DNA from: Micromonospora sp. MH99
GTDB lineage: Bacteria > Actinomycetota > Actinomycetes > Mycobacteriales > Micromonosporaceae
NCBI RefSeq assembly: GCF_021442385.1
Contig: NZ_MUZA01000018.1
Coordinates: 39,545-103,544 of the forward strand
Direction of reading: 5' to 3'
Length of the DNA: 64,000 nucleotides
Position 1 is the stretch's first letter; the number at the start of each line of letters is the position of its first letter. A model generated the notes under the pieces. The model searched no databases. It was not told where the DNA came from and was given only the letters and a program-made list of their open reading frames with translations. Below, one piece after another: positions 24,537 to 34,740 of this stretch. Both the position numbers and the translations under genes were made by a program.

Positions 24537-25919
24537 TCAGGCCGGGACGCCGGCAGGCGCGGACGCCTCGTCGGGGCGTGCCGGCGACTCGTCCTCGTCA
24601 TGGTCGTCGAGCATCGTGGCCTCGTCGAACGGGTCGTCGCCGCGCAGCACTCCGGCCGCCCGGTCCCGGTCGAACTCACCGGTCCAGGTGCCCACCAGGA
24701 CTGTCGCCACCGCGTTGCCGGCGAAGTTGGTCAGCGCACGGGCCTCCGACATGAACCGGTCGATGCCCACGATCAGGCCGACGCCGTCCACCAGGTCCGG
24801 GCGGTGCGACTGGAGCCCGCCGGCCAGGGTCGCGATGCCCGCGCCGGTGACGCCCGCCGCGCCCTTCGAGGCAATGATCATGAACAGCAGCAGCGAGATC
24901 TGCTCGCCGATGGAGAGCGGGTTGCCGAGCGCGTCGGCGATGAACAGCGACGCCATCGTGAGGTAGATCGCCGTGCCGTCGAGGTTGAACGAGTACCCGG
25001 TCGGCACCGTGATGCCCACGACCGGCTTGCTCACGCCGAAGTGCTCCATCTTGGCGATCAGCCGCGGCAGCGCCGACTCCGACGAGGACGTCGACAGGAT
25101 CAGCAGGAACTCCCGGCCCAGGTACCGCAGCAGCGAGAAGATCGAGATCCGGGCCACGAACCACAGCAGCGCGCCCAGGACGACCAGCACGAAGATCAGA
25201 CAGGTGGCGTAGAAGCCGAGCATGATCTGGGCGAGGCTCTTGAGGGCGTCCACGCCTGTCGCGCCGACGACGGCGGCCATCGCGCCGAACGCGCCGACCG
25301 GCGCCAGCCACATGATCATGGCGAGGACCTTGAAGACGACCCGCTGGATGACGGCGATCGCGCCGAGCACGGGCTCACCGCGCCGGCCCATCGCCTGCAC
25401 CGCGAAGCCGACGAGCAGGGCCACCAGCAGCGTCTGGAGCACCTCCCCCTCGGTGAGCGCGGAGAAGAGGGTGGTCGGGATGATCCCGAGCAGGAACTCC
25501 GTCGTACCGCCGGCCTCGTCTCCGGCGGCGGCCTTGCCCGCGCCCGCGAGGTCCTGGCCGAGGTCCAGGCCGGAGCCGGGGTGGATGAGGTTGCCGACGA
25601 CCAGACCGATGGCGAGCGCGACAGTCGACATGGTCAGGAAGTAGCCCAGCGCCAGGCCGCCGACCTTGCCGACCTTCGCGGCCTGCCGGACGGAGCCGAC
25701 GCCCAGCACGATCGTGCAGAAGATGACCGGGCTGATCATCATCTTGATCAGGTTGACGAAGCCCGTGCCGATCGGCTTGAGTTCCTTGCCGAAATCGGGG
25801 GCGACCAGGCCGACCACGATGCCGGCGAGCACGGCCACGATGACGGCCAGGTACAGGTAACGGGTACGGTCCCGGCGGGCCGACGGCTCCGCCGTGGTGG
25901 TGGATGCGGTGGTGTCCAT
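24537..25919 (-). CDS. dctA: dicarboxylate/amino acid:cation symporter (DctA/GltP type)
   Basis: 460 residues with about eight membrane helices plus the re-entrant hairpins of this family. The serine-rich HP1 motif STSSSESALPRL, the NLDGTAIY motif (GYSFNLDGTAIYLTMA) and the HP2 region (KGAAGVTGAG) are intact. Residues about 128-145 form a polar Ala/Gly insert and the C-terminus is acidic. It imports C4-dicarboxylates or acidic amino acids with cations. Divergent, 77 bases away, is a CitA/DcuS-type sensor kinase, which makes a dicarboxylate substrate more likely than glutamate (inference). Confidence 0.9.
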   Translation of the reverse strand: MDTTASTTTAEPSARRDRTRYLYLAVIVAVLAGIVVGLVAPDFGKELKPIGTGFVNLIKMMISPVIFCTIVLGVGSVRQAAKVGKVGGLALGYFLTMSTVALAIGLVVGNLIHPGSGLDLGQDLAGAGKAAAGDEAGGTTEFLLGIIPTTLFSALTEGEVLQTLLVALLVGFAVQAMGRRGEPVLGAIAVIQRVVFKVLAMIMWLAPVGAFGAMAAVVGATGVDALKSLAQIMLGFYATCLIFVLVVLGALLWFVARISIFSLLRYLGREFLLILSTSSSESALPRLIAKMEHFGVSKPVVGITVPTGYSFNLDGTAIYLTMASLFIADALGNPLSIGEQISLLLFMIIASKGAAGVTGAGIATLAGGLQSHRPDLVDGVGLIVGIDRFMSEARALTNFAGNAVATVLVGTWTGEFDRDRAAGVLRGDDPFDEATMLDDHDEDESPARPDEASAPAGVPA

Positions 25920-25996
25920 GTCGACAATGTGAAGCGCGTCTCACCCGTTGACATCCTTGCGGTCATTCTGTTCACCGCGAAAACCACACGGAGGTG

Positions 25997-27589
25997 ATGG
26001 AGGTGGCCCGACGACAGTGGAGCATCGCGGGGCAGCTGTTCGCCCTCCAGGCGGTGGTGGTGACGCTGCTCGTGCTGGCCGGCGCGGCGGGCGCCGTCTG
26101 GCTGGCCCGCGTCGACTCCCGCCAGGCCGCCCAGGAGGAGGTGCTCGCCGTGGCGCAGACCGTGGCCGGCTCCCCCGACGTCCGCGCGGCCCTCACGACC
26201 GCCGACCCGGCCAGCATCCTGCAGCCGTACGCCGAATCGACCCGAAAGGCCACGGGCACCAACTTCGTGGTCGTGATGGCCCCCGACCGCACCCGTTTCT
26301 CGCACCCGACCCCCGAGCGCATCGGCGAGCCGTTCGTCGGCGAGATCGGTCCCGCCCTGGCCGGCCGACCGTTCACCGCCACGAACGTCGGGACGCTCGG
26401 CGAGTCGGTGCGCGCGGTGGTGCCGGTGTACGACGACGAGCGGCGCATCGTCGGCCTGGTCTCGGTGGGCATCACCACCCGGGCCATCAACCGCAAGCTG
26501 CTGCGCCAGCTTCCCGTCCTGCTCGGCGTCGCCGCGCCGGCGCTCGCGCTCGCCGGCACCGGATCGTGGCTGCTCAGCCGCCGGCTGCGTCGCCAGACCC
26601 ACGGCCTGGGGCCAGCGCAGATGACCCGGATGTACGAGTACTACGACGCGGTCCTGCACTCGGTGCGCGAGGGCCTCGTGGTGCTGACCACCGATCGGCG
26701 GGTGGCGCTGATCAACGACGAGGGCCGCCGGTTGCTCGGTCTCGGCGCCGACGAACCGGTCACCGACCAGCCGGTGGTCGGGATAGACCTGCCGCCCGCC
26801 GTGGCCGAGCTGCTCGACTCCGGGCGCGACGCCCTCGACGAGCCCATGCTGGCCGGCGACCGGGTGCTGGTGGCCAACCAGCGGACCGCCCGCTTCGAGG
26901 GCGCGGCGCTCGGCACCGTGCTGACCCTGCGCGACCAGACCGAGCTGCGCACGCTCGCCAGCGAGCTGGACTCGGTCCGCGCGCTGACCGAGGCGTTGCA
27001 GGCGCAGACCCACGAGTCGGCCAACCGCCTGCACACCGTCCTCACCCTTGTGGAGCTGGGCCGCGCCGACGAGGCCGTCCGGCTCGGCACCCGGGACCTG
27101 GCCCTCGCGCAGCAGCTCACCGACCGGGTGGTCGACGCGGTCACCGAGCCGGCCCTGGCCGCGCTGCTGCTCGGCAAGTCCGCCCAGGCCGGCGAGCGCG
27201 GCGTGGACCTCGTCATCGAGCCGGACTGCCGCCTCGACGACAGCCCGCTACCGACCAACGACCTGCTCACCGTCGTCGGCAACCTGATCGACAACGCCCT
27301 GGAGGCCGTCGCCGGCACGCCACCGCCGCGCACCGTACGGGTCTTCGTCGGCGCCCTCGACGACGAGCTGATGGTCCGGGTCGCCGACAGTGGGCCGGGG
27401 CTGGCCGAGGACCGGGTGGCGGACGCGTTCCGGCGCGGCTGGTCCACCAAGAGCACCGGGCGAGGTCTCGGTCTGGCGCTGATCGGGCAGGTGGTCCGCC
27501 GCCACGGTGGCCGCTACGAGGTGGGCCGCTCGGACGACGGCGGCAGCCTGTTCACGGTCCGCCTACCAGTCGGCGGTGCACCGCGATGA
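25997..27589 (+). CDS. sensor histidine kinase, CitA/DcuS type
   Basis: 530 residues. TM1 (about 15-36), an extracytoplasmic PAS-like ligand domain (40-170, with GTNFVVVMAPDRTRFSHP and RAVVPVY), TM2 (about 176-194), a cytoplasmic PAS (215-325) and the kinase core. The phosphorylated His is in THESANRLHT, typical of this class, and the ATP-binding boxes are NLIDNALEA, DSGPG and GRGLGLALI. Start is uncertain: GTG 25994, ATG 25997 and GTG 26003 all fit the GGAGG. It overlaps the response regulator by ATGA and probably controls dctA. Confidence 0.9.
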   Translation: MEVARRQWSIAGQLFALQAVVVTLLVLAGAAGAVWLARVDSRQAAQEEVLAVAQTVAGSPDVRAALTTADPASILQPYAESTRKATGTNFVVVMAPDRTRFSHPTPERIGEPFVGEIGPALAGRPFTATNVGTLGESVRAVVPVYDDERRIVGLVSVGITTRAINRKLLRQLPVLLGVAAPALALAGTGSWLLSRRLRRQTHGLGPAQMTRMYEYYDAVLHSVREGLVVLTTDRRVALINDEGRRLLGLGADEPVTDQPVVGIDLPPAVAELLDSGRDALDEPMLAGDRVLVANQRTARFEGAALGTVLTLRDQTELRTLASELDSVRALTEALQAQTHESANRLHTVLTLVELGRADEAVRLGTRDLALAQQLTDRVVDAVTEPALAALLLGKSAQAGERGVDLVIEPDCRLDDSPLPTNDLLTVVGNLIDNALEAVAGTPPPRTVRVFVGALDDELMVRVADSGPGLAEDRVADAFRRGWSTKSTGRGLGLALIGQVVRRHGGRYEVGRSDDGGSLFTVRLPVGGAPR

Positions 27590-28281
27590 CCGACATCCGG
27601 GTGCTCGTCGTCGAGGACGAGCCGCTGCTGGCCGAGGCGCACGCCGCGTACACCGAACGGGTTCCGGGTTTCGTGGTCGTCGGGGTGGCGCACACCGCGC
27701 GGGCCGCGATGGCGGCCCTGCGCGCGGGTGGCGGCGGTGACGTGGACCTCGTACTCCTGGATTTTCAGCTGCCCGACCTGCACGGCCTGGACGTCTGCCG
27801 GGCGCTGCGCGCGGCCGGCAGCAGCGTCGACGTGCTCGCGGTGACGTCCGCGCGGGACCTGGCGGTGGTCCGCACCGCGGTGTCCCTCGGGGTGACCCAC
27901 TACCTGCTCAAACCGTTCACGTTCGCGGCGTTCCGCGACAAGCTGGAGCGCTACGCCGACTACCGCGACCAGGCGCTCGCCGACGGTGAGGTCACCGCCC
28001 AGCACGACGTGGATCGGATGTTCGCGACCCTGCGCGGCACCGCCGGGCACAGCCTGCCCAAGGGCCTGGACGCGCAGACCCTCAATCGGGTACGCGGGGC
28101 GCTGGCCGACGGGACCGGCCCGCAGGCGGGACTGTCGGCGACCGAGGTGAGCGCGGCGACCGGGATCTCCCGGGTGACCGCCCGGCGCTACCTCGAATAC
28201 CTGGTGACGATCGACCGCGCGGTCCGCAGCCCCCGCTACGGAACCCCCGGCCGCCCCGAGGTCGAATACCGGCCCCGCTGA
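27586..28281 (+). CDS. response regulator, CitB/DcuR type
   Basis: 231 residues. The receiver domain has the acidic pair E9-D10, the phosphoacceptor in DFQLPD (about D58) and K in LLKPFTF (about 109). The C-terminal HTH (about 175-225: SATEVSAATGISRVTARRYLEYL) is the CitB type. It is translationally coupled to the kinase. The likely target is the divergent dctA promoter. Confidence 0.9.
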   Translation: MTDIRVLVVEDEPLLAEAHAAYTERVPGFVVVGVAHTARAAMAALRAGGGGDVDLVLLDFQLPDLHGLDVCRALRAAGSSVDVLAVTSARDLAVVRTAVSLGVTHYLLKPFTFAAFRDKLERYADYRDQALADGEVTAQHDVDRMFATLRGTAGHSLPKGLDAQTLNRVRGALADGTGPQAGLSATEVSAATGISRVTARRYLEYLVTIDRAVRSPRYGTPGRPEVEYRPR

Positions 28282-28306
28282 GCGGGACGAGCGCTCCGCG
28301 TCCCGC

Positions 28307-28404
28307 GCTCTGCGTCAAGATCTGCGCAACTTCGCCGATGTTGCTGCCTCCGGCGCACGGGAGACAGCAACATCCCTGATGTTGCGCGGATCTTGACGCA
28401 GAGC
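28307..28404. repeat. long imperfect palindrome (40-bp arms, 18-base loop)
   Basis: Arms 28307-28346 and 28365-28404 match at 35 of 40 positions; both outer ends carry GCTCTGCGTCAAGATC. It follows the response regulator stop by 25 bases and precedes the ABC-F leader, so it may separate the two transcripts. Sequence unrelated to the other long palindromes. Confidence 0.85.
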
Positions 28405-28492
28405 ACCACCCCGCCGGGAAGTCGGTGGCGGGGCGAAGATCCGTTGTTAGACTTGGCGCGTTGGGTCAGCGGTACGACCAGGGAGACCAGAC

Positions 28493-28522
28493 ATGGTGGG
28501 TGACGACGACATCTCCGGGTGA
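28493..28522 (+). CDS. possible 9-residue leader peptide (uORF 1) of the ABC-F gene
   Basis: ATG to TGA encoding MVGDDDISG, preceded by GGGAGA seven bases upstream, a better ribosome binding site than the ABC-F gene itself shows. It lies in the 247-base leader between the long palindrome and the ABC-F start. Known ABC-F resistance genes are often controlled by ribosome stalling on such peptides; here that is inference. Confidence 0.35.
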   Translation: MVGDDDISG

Positions 28523-28530
28523 GACCGGAC

Positions 28531-28641
28531 ATGTTCGGCGACGGCTCGGCGCGTAATCACGCAGCCGCCGTGGCCATGACGTCGTTTCACCGGTCCCCGT
28601 TGGTCGTCGGGCGGCTTGGACGCGCCCACCCCACCCTTTGA
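28531..28641 (+). CDS. possible 36-residue leader peptide (uORF 2) of the ABC-F gene
   Basis: An ATG-started frame ending 10 bases before the ABC-F start. The product is basic and unremarkable (MFGDGSARNHAAAVAMTSFH at its start). It might be a second leader peptide coupling translation into the ABC-F gene, or chance. Confidence 0.25.
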   Translation: MFGDGSARNHAAAVAMTSFHRSPLVVGRLGRAHPTL

Positions 28642-28651
28642 GGTCACTCGC

Positions 28652-30289
28652 ATGTCTGATGCGTACATCGTCTGCTCGAACCTGTCCTTCTCCTGGCCGG
28701 ACGACACCCCGGTCTTCTCGGAGCTGTCCTTCACCGTCCCGGGCGGTCGCACCGGGCTGGTCGCGCCCAACGGCGCCGGCAAGAGCACGCTGCTGCGGCT
28801 GATCGCCGGGGAGCTGACGCCCAGCGGCGGCAGCGTCACCGTCGACGGCGTACTCGGGTACCTCCCGCAGACGCTGCCGCTGGTCGGCGACCTGACCGTG
28901 GCCCAGGTGCTCGGCGTCGCCGAGCGGATCGCGGCCCTGCACGCCATCGAGGCCGGCGACGCCAGCGAGGCGCACTTCGCCACCATCGGCGACGACTGGG
29001 ACATCGAGGAGCGCACCCGCGCCGAACTCGACCGCCTCGGCCTGGGTGACCTGGCGCTCGACCGGCGGCTGCACACCCTCAGCGGCGGTCAGGTGATCTC
29101 CCTCGGCCTGGCCGCGCAACTGCTGCGACGGCCCGACGTCCTGCTGCTCGACGAGCCGACCAACAACCTGGACCTGGCGGCTCGGCACAAGCTCTACGAC
29201 GTGCTGTCCGACTGGCCCGGGTGCCTGCTGCTGGTCAGCCACGACCGGGAGCTGCTGGACCGGATGGACCGCATCGCCGAGCTGGAACGAGGCGAGATCA
29301 ACTGGTACGGGGGCAACTTCACCGCGTACACCGAGGCGGTGCAGGCGGCGCGGGAGGTGGCCGAGAGCAACCTGCGCAACGCCGAGCAGGAGGTCAAGCG
29401 GGAGAAGCGGGAGATGCAGCAGGCTCGGGAGCGGGCCGACCGGCGGGCCAGCAACGCCTCCAAGAATCTGAAGAACGCCGGTCTGGCCCGGATCGTCGCC
29501 GGTGGGCTCAAGCGCAGCGCGCAGGAGTCGGCGGGCAAGGCGCAGGGGACGCACTCGGCCCGGCTCGGCGAGGCCAGGGCCCGTCTCGACGAGGCCGGTC
29601 GGGCGGTCCGCGACGAGGACACCATCACCGTCGACCTGCCGGACACCACAGTCCCGTCCGGACGGACGGTCTTCTCCGGCCACGGGATGCGGGCCCGCTT
29701 CGACGATCGGGAGCTGTTCGGCGGCGACGGCGCCGACCTGGTGATCCGGGGGCCGGAGCGGATCGCGCTCACCGGGGCGAACGGCGCCGGCAAGTCGACC
29801 CTGCTGCGCCTCGTCAACGGCGATCTCGAACCGGCCGGCGGCGAAATCAAACGGGCCGACGGGCGGATCGCGTACCTGTCGCAGCGGTTGGACCTGCTGG
29901 ACCTCGACCGCACGGTGGCGGAGAACTTCGCCGCGTACGCGCCGAGCCTGCCGGACGCCAGGCGGATGAACCTGCTGGCCCGGTTCCTGTTCCGGGGCGC
30001 GCGGGTGAACCTACCCGTCGGGGTGCTCTCCGGCGGCGAGCGGCTGCGCGCCACCCTCGCCTGTGTGCTCTGCGCCGAACCGGCACCGCAGCTGCTGCTG
30101 CTCGACGAGCCGACCAACAACCTGGACCTGGTCAGCGTCGCCCAACTGGAGAGCGCGCTGACCGCGTACCAGGGAGCCTTTGTGGTGGTCAGCCACGACG
30201 AGCGGTTCCTCGCCGAGATCGGCGTGCAGCGCTGGTTGCGGCTGGCCGACGGCCAGCTGCGCGAGATCGCGGCGCCCGACCGGGGCTGA
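28652..30289 (+). CDS. ABC-F family ATPase (ribosome-associated)
   Basis: 545 residues with two ABC domains and no membrane segment. Walker A: APNGAGKST and GANGAGKST; Walker B: VLLLDEPTNNLDL and LLLLDEPTNNLDL; signatures LSGGQ and LSGGE. The charged interdomain linker (about 235-320, rich in Arg/Lys/Glu) is the part that enters the ribosome E site. Such proteins dislodge antibiotics from, or regulate, the 70S ribosome. The subfamily cannot be told by eye, but a leader with possible uORFs favours a resistance type. A terminator follows at once. Confidence 0.9.
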   Translation: MSDAYIVCSNLSFSWPDDTPVFSELSFTVPGGRTGLVAPNGAGKSTLLRLIAGELTPSGGSVTVDGVLGYLPQTLPLVGDLTVAQVLGVAERIAALHAIEAGDASEAHFATIGDDWDIEERTRAELDRLGLGDLALDRRLHTLSGGQVISLGLAAQLLRRPDVLLLDEPTNNLDLAARHKLYDVLSDWPGCLLLVSHDRELLDRMDRIAELERGEINWYGGNFTAYTEAVQAAREVAESNLRNAEQEVKREKREMQQARERADRRASNASKNLKNAGLARIVAGGLKRSAQESAGKAQGTHSARLGEARARLDEAGRAVRDEDTITVDLPDTTVPSGRTVFSGHGMRARFDDRELFGGDGADLVIRGPERIALTGANGAGKSTLLRLVNGDLEPAGGEIKRADGRIAYLSQRLDLLDLDRTVAENFAAYAPSLPDARRMNLLARFLFRGARVNLPVGVLSGGERLRATLACVLCAEPAPQLLLLDEPTNNLDLVSVAQLESALTAYQGAFVVVSHDERFLAEIGVQRWLRLADGQLREIAAPDRG

Positions 30290-30295
30290 GCCCAA

Positions 30296-30325
30296 CGGTC
30301 CGGCCGGCGCCTGCCGGCCGGACCG
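30296..30325. terminator. bidirectional terminator hairpin
   Basis: A perfect 13-bp G/C stem with a 4-base loop, between the convergent ABC-F and dnaE genes. Confidence 0.9.
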
Positions 30326-30333
30326 ACGCCGGC

Positions 30334-33300
30334 TCAGCTCACGTTGGCCGGGCCGAGGACGCTCTTCAGGTCACCCATCAGCGCGGTCGTCGCCGCCACC
30401 CGGAACGGGCCCAGCCGCAGGGTGGTGGTGCGACCGCCGTTGAGCAGCTTGACGTGCACCTCGGTGTCGCCGGGGTGCAGGACGAGGGTCTCCTTGAGTC
30501 GTTCCACAAGCGGCGGCGTGCACCGGTGCACCGGGATGGTGAGGGTGACGGGCTTGTTGGTGGCGCTGGTGCTGACGTCCGGCATGGACATGTCCATCGC
30601 CATGATCCGTGGGGTGTCGTCGCGCCGGTCCACCCGGCCCTTGACCACCACGATGGCGTCCTCGGCGATGTACTGCCCGATCACCTCGTACGTGTTGGGG
30701 AAGAACAGGGTCTCCACCCCACCGGCCAGGTCTTCGAGGGTGGCCGACGCCCAGGCGCGGCCCTGCTTGGTGACCCTTCGCTGCACGCCGGAGAGGATGC
30801 CGGCGAGGGTGACGACCGCCCCGTCGGGCACCGCGCCGTCCTCGGCGAGGGACGCGATTGTGGTGTCGGCCGCCGCGCCGAGGATGTGTTCCAGGCCGAA
30901 CAGGGGGTGGTCGGAGACGTACAGGCCGAGCATCTCCCGCTCGAAGGCCAGCTTGTCGCGCTTGTCCCACTCGCTGTCGCCGATGACCGGCATCACCGTC
31001 GTGCTGCCGGTGTCGGCGTCGCCGAAGCCGGCGCCGAACAGGTCGTACTGGCCGACGGCCTCCTTGCGCTTGACGTCGGCGTACGCGTCGATGGCGTCGG
31101 CGTGCACCGCGAGCAGGCCCTTGCGGGGGTGCTGCATCGAGTCGAACGCACCGGCCTTGATCAGCGATTCGATTGTCTTCTTGTTGCAGACCACCGCGTC
31201 CACCTTGGACAGGAAGTCGTAGAAGTCGGTGTAGTCGCCCTTCTCCTGGCGGCACCGCATAATTGAGGCGACGACGTTCGCGCCGACGTTGCGGACCGCG
31301 GCCAGGCCGAAGCGGATGTCCTTGCCGACCGGCGTGAACGGCCCGGCCGACGTGTTCACGTCCGGCGGCAGCACCTGGATGCGCATCCGGCGGCACTCGG
31401 ACAGGTACAGCGCCATCTTGTCCTTGTCGTCACCGACGGACGTGAGCAGCCCGGCCATGTACTCGGCCGGGTAGTGCGCCTTGAGGTACGCGGTCCAGTA
31501 GGACACCAGGCCGTACGCGGCGGAGTGCGCCTTGTTGAAGGCGTACCCGGCGAACGGCACCAGCACGTCCCACACGGCCTGGATCGCCTCGTCGGAGTAG
31601 CCGCGCTCGCGGCAGCCGTCCCGGAACGGGATGAACTCCTTGTCGAGGATCTCCTTCTTCTTCTTACCCATCGCCCGGCGCAGCAGGTCCGCCTGACCGA
31701 GGGTGTAGCCGGCGAGGATCTGCGCGGCGCGCTGCACCTGCTCCTGGTAGACGATCAGGCCGTGGGTGGGCGCCAGGATCTCCCGCAGCGGCTCCTCCAG
31801 CTCCGGGTGGATCGGCGTGATCTCCTGGAGGCCGTTCTTGCGCAGCGCGTAGTTGGTGTGCGAGTCGACGCCCATCGGGCCCGGCCGGTACAGCGCCAGG
31901 ACGGCGGAGATGTCCTCGAAGTTGTCCGGCTTCATCAACCGCAGCAGCGACCGCATCGGCCCACCGTCGAGCTGGAACACGCCCAGGGTGTCACCGCGGG
32001 CCAGCAGCTCGTACGCGGCCTTGTCGTCCAGCGGCAGGCCCAGCAGATCGAGCTTGAGGCCGTGGTTCAGCTCGATGTTCTTGACGGCGTCGTCGATGAT
32101 CGTCAGGTTGCGCAGGCCGAGGAAGTCCATCTTCAGCAGCCCGAGCGACTCGCAGGTCGGGTAGTCGAACTGCGTGATGATCGCCCCGTCGGCGTCGCGG
32201 CGCGTCAACGGGATGTGCTCGATGATCGGCTCGGCGGACATGATGACGCCGGCGGCGTGCACACCTGTCTGCCGGATCAGCCCCTCGATGCCCTTGGCCG
32301 TGTCGATCACCTTGCGCACGTCCGGGTCGGAGTCGTACAGGCCCCGGATCTCGCCGGCCTCGGCGTAGCGCGGGTGCTTCGGGTCGAAGATGCCGGTGAG
32401 CGGGATGTCCTTGCCCATCACGGCCGGTGGCATCGCCTTGGTGATCCGGTCGCCGACCGCGTACGGGAAACCCAGCACCCGCGCCGAGTCCTTGATCGCG
32501 GCCTTCGCCTTGATCGTGCCGAAGGTCGCGATCTGGGCGACCTTGTCCTCACCCCACTTGTCGGTGACGTACTTGATCACCTCACCGCGCCGACGCTCGT
32601 CGAAGTCGATGTCGACATCCGGCATCGAGACCCGCTCGGGGTTGAGGAACCGCTCGAAGATCAGGCCGTGCTGGATCGGGTCCAGGTCGGTGATGCCAAG
32701 CGCGTACGCCACGAGCGAGCCGGCGGCCGAACCACGGCCCGGACCCACCGCGATGCCCTGCTTCTTCGCCCACTGGATGAAGTCGGCGACCACGAGGAAG
32801 TACGACGGGAAGCCCATCTGGTTGATGACGCCCAGCTCGTACTCGGCCTGGACGACGTGCCCCTCGGGGATGCCGTTCGGGTAGCGGCGGGCCAGCCCGG
32901 CGAAGGTCTCCTTGCGGAACCAGGACTCCTCCGTCTCGCCCTCGGGCACCGGGAAGCGCGGCATCAGGTTGTGGAACTCGAACATGCCCTTCGGGTCGAC
33001 CTTCTCGGCCACCAGCAGGGTGTTGCGGCAGCCCTGCTGCCACAGCTCGGACGAGTCGACCGCCCGCATCTGGTCGGCGCTCTTGACGAAGTAGCCGCCG
33101 CCCTCGAAGCGGAACCGGTTCGGGTCGTCGATGTTGCTGCCGGTCTGCACGCACAGCAGCACGTCGTGCGCGGTCGCCTGAGCCTCGTGCGTGTAGTGCG
33201 AGTCGTTGGTGACCACCGGCGGGATGTCCAGCTTGCGGGCGATCTCGGTGAGCCCCTCGCGGACCCGGCTCTCGATGGAGAGACCGTGATCCATGATCTC

Positions 33301-33864
33301 CAGGAAGTAGTTGTCCTTGCCGAAGATGTCCTGGTAGCTCGCGGCGACCTTGAGCGCCTCGTCGAACTGCCCCAGCCGCAGCCGGGTCTGCACCGCGCCG
33401 GACGGGCAACCGGTGGTCGCCATGATGCCCTCGGCGTGCTCGGCGATCAGCTCCATGTCCATCCGGGGCCACTTGACGTAGTGCCCCTCCATGGACGCGC
33501 GCGAGTTGAGGGTGAACAGGTTCTTCAGACCCTGCGCGTTCTTCGCCCACATGGTCTTGTGGGTGATCGCGCCGTTACCCGAGATGTCGTCGCTCTTCTG
33601 CTCCGGCCGACCCCACTTGACCCGCGCCTTGTGATAGCGCGACTCCGGCGCCACGTACGCCTCGACGCCCAGGATCGGGGTGATCCCGGCGGCCATCGCC
33701 TGGTTGTAGAAGTCGTTCGCGCCGTGCATGTTGCCGTGGTCCGTGATCGCCACCGCCGGCATGCCCAGCCGGTTGGCCTCGGCGAACAGGTCCTTCAACC
33801 GGGCCGCTCCGTCGAGCATCGAGTACTCGGTGTGCACGTGCAGATGCGCGAACGAATCAGCCAT
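30334..33864 (-). CDS. dnaE: DNA polymerase III alpha subunit
   Basis: 1176 residues, the normal DnaE1 length. The N-terminal PHP domain ([15 protein letters not shown] from residue 5, with metal-binding His and Asp residues such as ITDHGNMHG) is followed by the polymerase core; the catalytic aspartates lie in PDVDIDF (about residue 405). A helix-hairpin-helix region and a C-terminal OB fold follow. It is the main replicative polymerase. The ATG gives the conserved [12 protein letters not shown] start; upstream in-frame codons are discarded. It looks monocistronic and begins close to the divergent YrdC gene. Confidence 0.97.
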   Translation of the reverse strand: MADSFAHLHVHTEYSMLDGAARLKDLFAEANRLGMPAVAITDHGNMHGANDFYNQAMAAGITPILGVEAYVAPESRYHKARVKWGRPEQKSDDISGNGAITHKTMWAKNAQGLKNLFTLNSRASMEGHYVKWPRMDMELIAEHAEGIMATTGCPSGAVQTRLRLGQFDEALKVAASYQDIFGKDNYFLEIMDHGLSIESRVREGLTEIARKLDIPPVVTNDSHYTHEAQATAHDVLLCVQTGSNIDDPNRFRFEGGGYFVKSADQMRAVDSSELWQQGCRNTLLVAEKVDPKGMFEFHNLMPRFPVPEGETEESWFRKETFAGLARRYPNGIPEGHVVQAEYELGVINQMGFPSYFLVVADFIQWAKKQGIAVGPGRGSAAGSLVAYALGITDLDPIQHGLIFERFLNPERVSMPDVDIDFDERRRGEVIKYVTDKWGEDKVAQIATFGTIKAKAAIKDSARVLGFPYAVGDRITKAMPPAVMGKDIPLTGIFDPKHPRYAEAGEIRGLYDSDPDVRKVIDTAKGIEGLIRQTGVHAAGVIMSAEPIIEHIPLTRRDADGAIITQFDYPTCESLGLLKMDFLGLRNLTIIDDAVKNIELNHGLKLDLLGLPLDDKAAYELLARGDTLGVFQLDGGPMRSLLRLMKPDNFEDISAVLALYRPGPMGVDSHTNYALRKNGLQEITPIHPELEEPLREILAPTHGLIVYQEQVQRAAQILAGYTLGQADLLRRAMGKKKKEILDKEFIPFRDGCRERGYSDEAIQAVWDVLVPFAGYAFNKAHSAAYGLVSYWTAYLKAHYPAEYMAGLLTSVGDDKDKMALYLSECRRMRIQVLPPDVNTSAGPFTPVGKDIRFGLAAVRNVGANVVASIMRCRQEKGDYTDFYDFLSKVDAVVCNKKTIESLIKAGAFDSMQHPRKGLLAVHADAIDAYADVKRKEAVGQYDLFGAGFGDADTGSTTVMPVIGDSEWDKRDKLAFEREMLGLYVSDHPLFGLEHILGAAADTTIASLAEDGAVPDGAVVTLAGILSGVQRRVTKQGRAWASATLEDLAGGVETLFFPNTYEVIGQYIAEDAIVVVKGRVDRRDDTPRIMAMDMSMPDVSTSATNKPVTLTIPVHRCTPPLVERLKETLVLHPGDTEVHVKLLNGGRTTTLRLGPFRVAATTALMGDLKSVLGPANVS

Positions 33865-33992
33865 GCCTGGCGCCCCCCGGCGGTGTGGATCTCGGTGGTC
33901 GGAGCCGACCGGCACCTACCCTACCGAGGTGATCTCGGCGGCTCCACCGTCCGCGCCGACGGCCGTGGCCCGCGTCTCGTCGGCTCAGCGAC

Positions 33993-34022
33993 GGGACATG
34001 CCGACGGGCGAGAGCCTAGGCT
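33993..34022 (+). promoter_or_regulatory. leaderless promoter of the YrdC gene
   Basis: GGGACA (33993-33998), an 18-base spacer and TAGGCT (34017-34022), followed by seven bases and the ATG. The predicted transcription start coincides with the start codon. Confidence 0.55.
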
Positions 34023-34029
34023 CGTGCCC

Positions 34030-34650
34030 ATGGCGAGGTACTACGACGTACACCCGGAAAACCCGCAGCCCCGGATCATCGGCCAGGTGGCCGACCTGAT
34101 CCGCGGCGGCGGCCTCATCGCCTATCCGACCGACTCGTGCTTCGCCCTCGGCGTGCAACTGGGCAACCGGGACGGGCTCGATCGGATCCGCGAGATCCGC
34201 CACCTCGACGACCGGCACCACTTCACCCTGGTCTGCCGGGACTTCGCGCAGCTCGGCCAGTTCGTGCAGATCAACAACGCGGTCTTCCGGCTGGTGAAGG
34301 CGTCCACGCCGGGCAGCTACACCTTCATCCTGCCGGCCACCAAGGAGGTGCCCCGCCGGATGCTGCACCCGAAGAAGCGGACCGTCGGCGTGCGGGTGCC
34401 CCGGCACACGGTGACCCAGGCGCTGCTCGCCGAGCTGGGCGAGCCGCTGGTGTCGAGCACCCTGGCGCTGCCCGGCGAGGACGAGCCGATGACCCAGGGC
34501 TGGGAGATCAAGGAACGGCTCGACCACCAGCTCGACGCGGTGCTCGACGCCGGCGACTGCGGCAAGGAACCGACGACGGTGATCGACCTGTCCGGGCCCG
34601 AGCCGGAGATCCTGCGCCGGGGCGCGGGGGACGTGTCCCGGTTCGAGTAG
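34030..34650 (+). CDS. YrdC/YciO-like L-threonylcarbamoyladenylate synthase-type protein
   Basis: 206 residues from the ATG; a GTG two codons earlier is possible. The YrdC fold is marked by GGLIAYPTDSCFALG, the KxR-type segment RHLDDRHHFTLVCRDFAQL, PGSYTFILPATKEVPRR and KRTVGVRVPRH. The family makes threonylcarbamoyl-AMP for tRNA t6A; shorter YciO-type members bind RNA but may not complete the pathway. Length near 200 and the absence of a Sua5 C-terminal domain fit YciO. It is divergent from dnaE. Confidence 0.85.
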   Translation: MARYYDVHPENPQPRIIGQVADLIRGGGLIAYPTDSCFALGVQLGNRDGLDRIREIRHLDDRHHFTLVCRDFAQLGQFVQINNAVFRLVKASTPGSYTFILPATKEVPRRMLHPKKRTVGVRVPRHTVTQALLAELGEPLVSSTLALPGEDEPMTQGWEIKERLDHQLDAVLDAGDCGKEPTTVIDLSGPEPEILRRGAGDVSRFE

Positions 34651-34740
34651 CGCGGGTCGGTTGGCGGACCGGAGGAGGGCAGCCGCGGGTCAACGGCCGT
34701 ACGCTTGAGGATCGGCACCGGCGAGCATTGGACACCCGGC

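Noticed and set aside
23094..25997. A plus-strand frame of 967 codons
   Set aside because: Antisense to the XRE regulator and dctA, both with clear motifs. It has no domain and abnormal composition.
31474..34029. A plus-strand frame of about 850 codons ahead of the YrdC gene
   Set aside because: It is antisense to dnaE, with composition typical of a reverse-strand reading of a high-GC gene; dnaE motifs are unambiguous.
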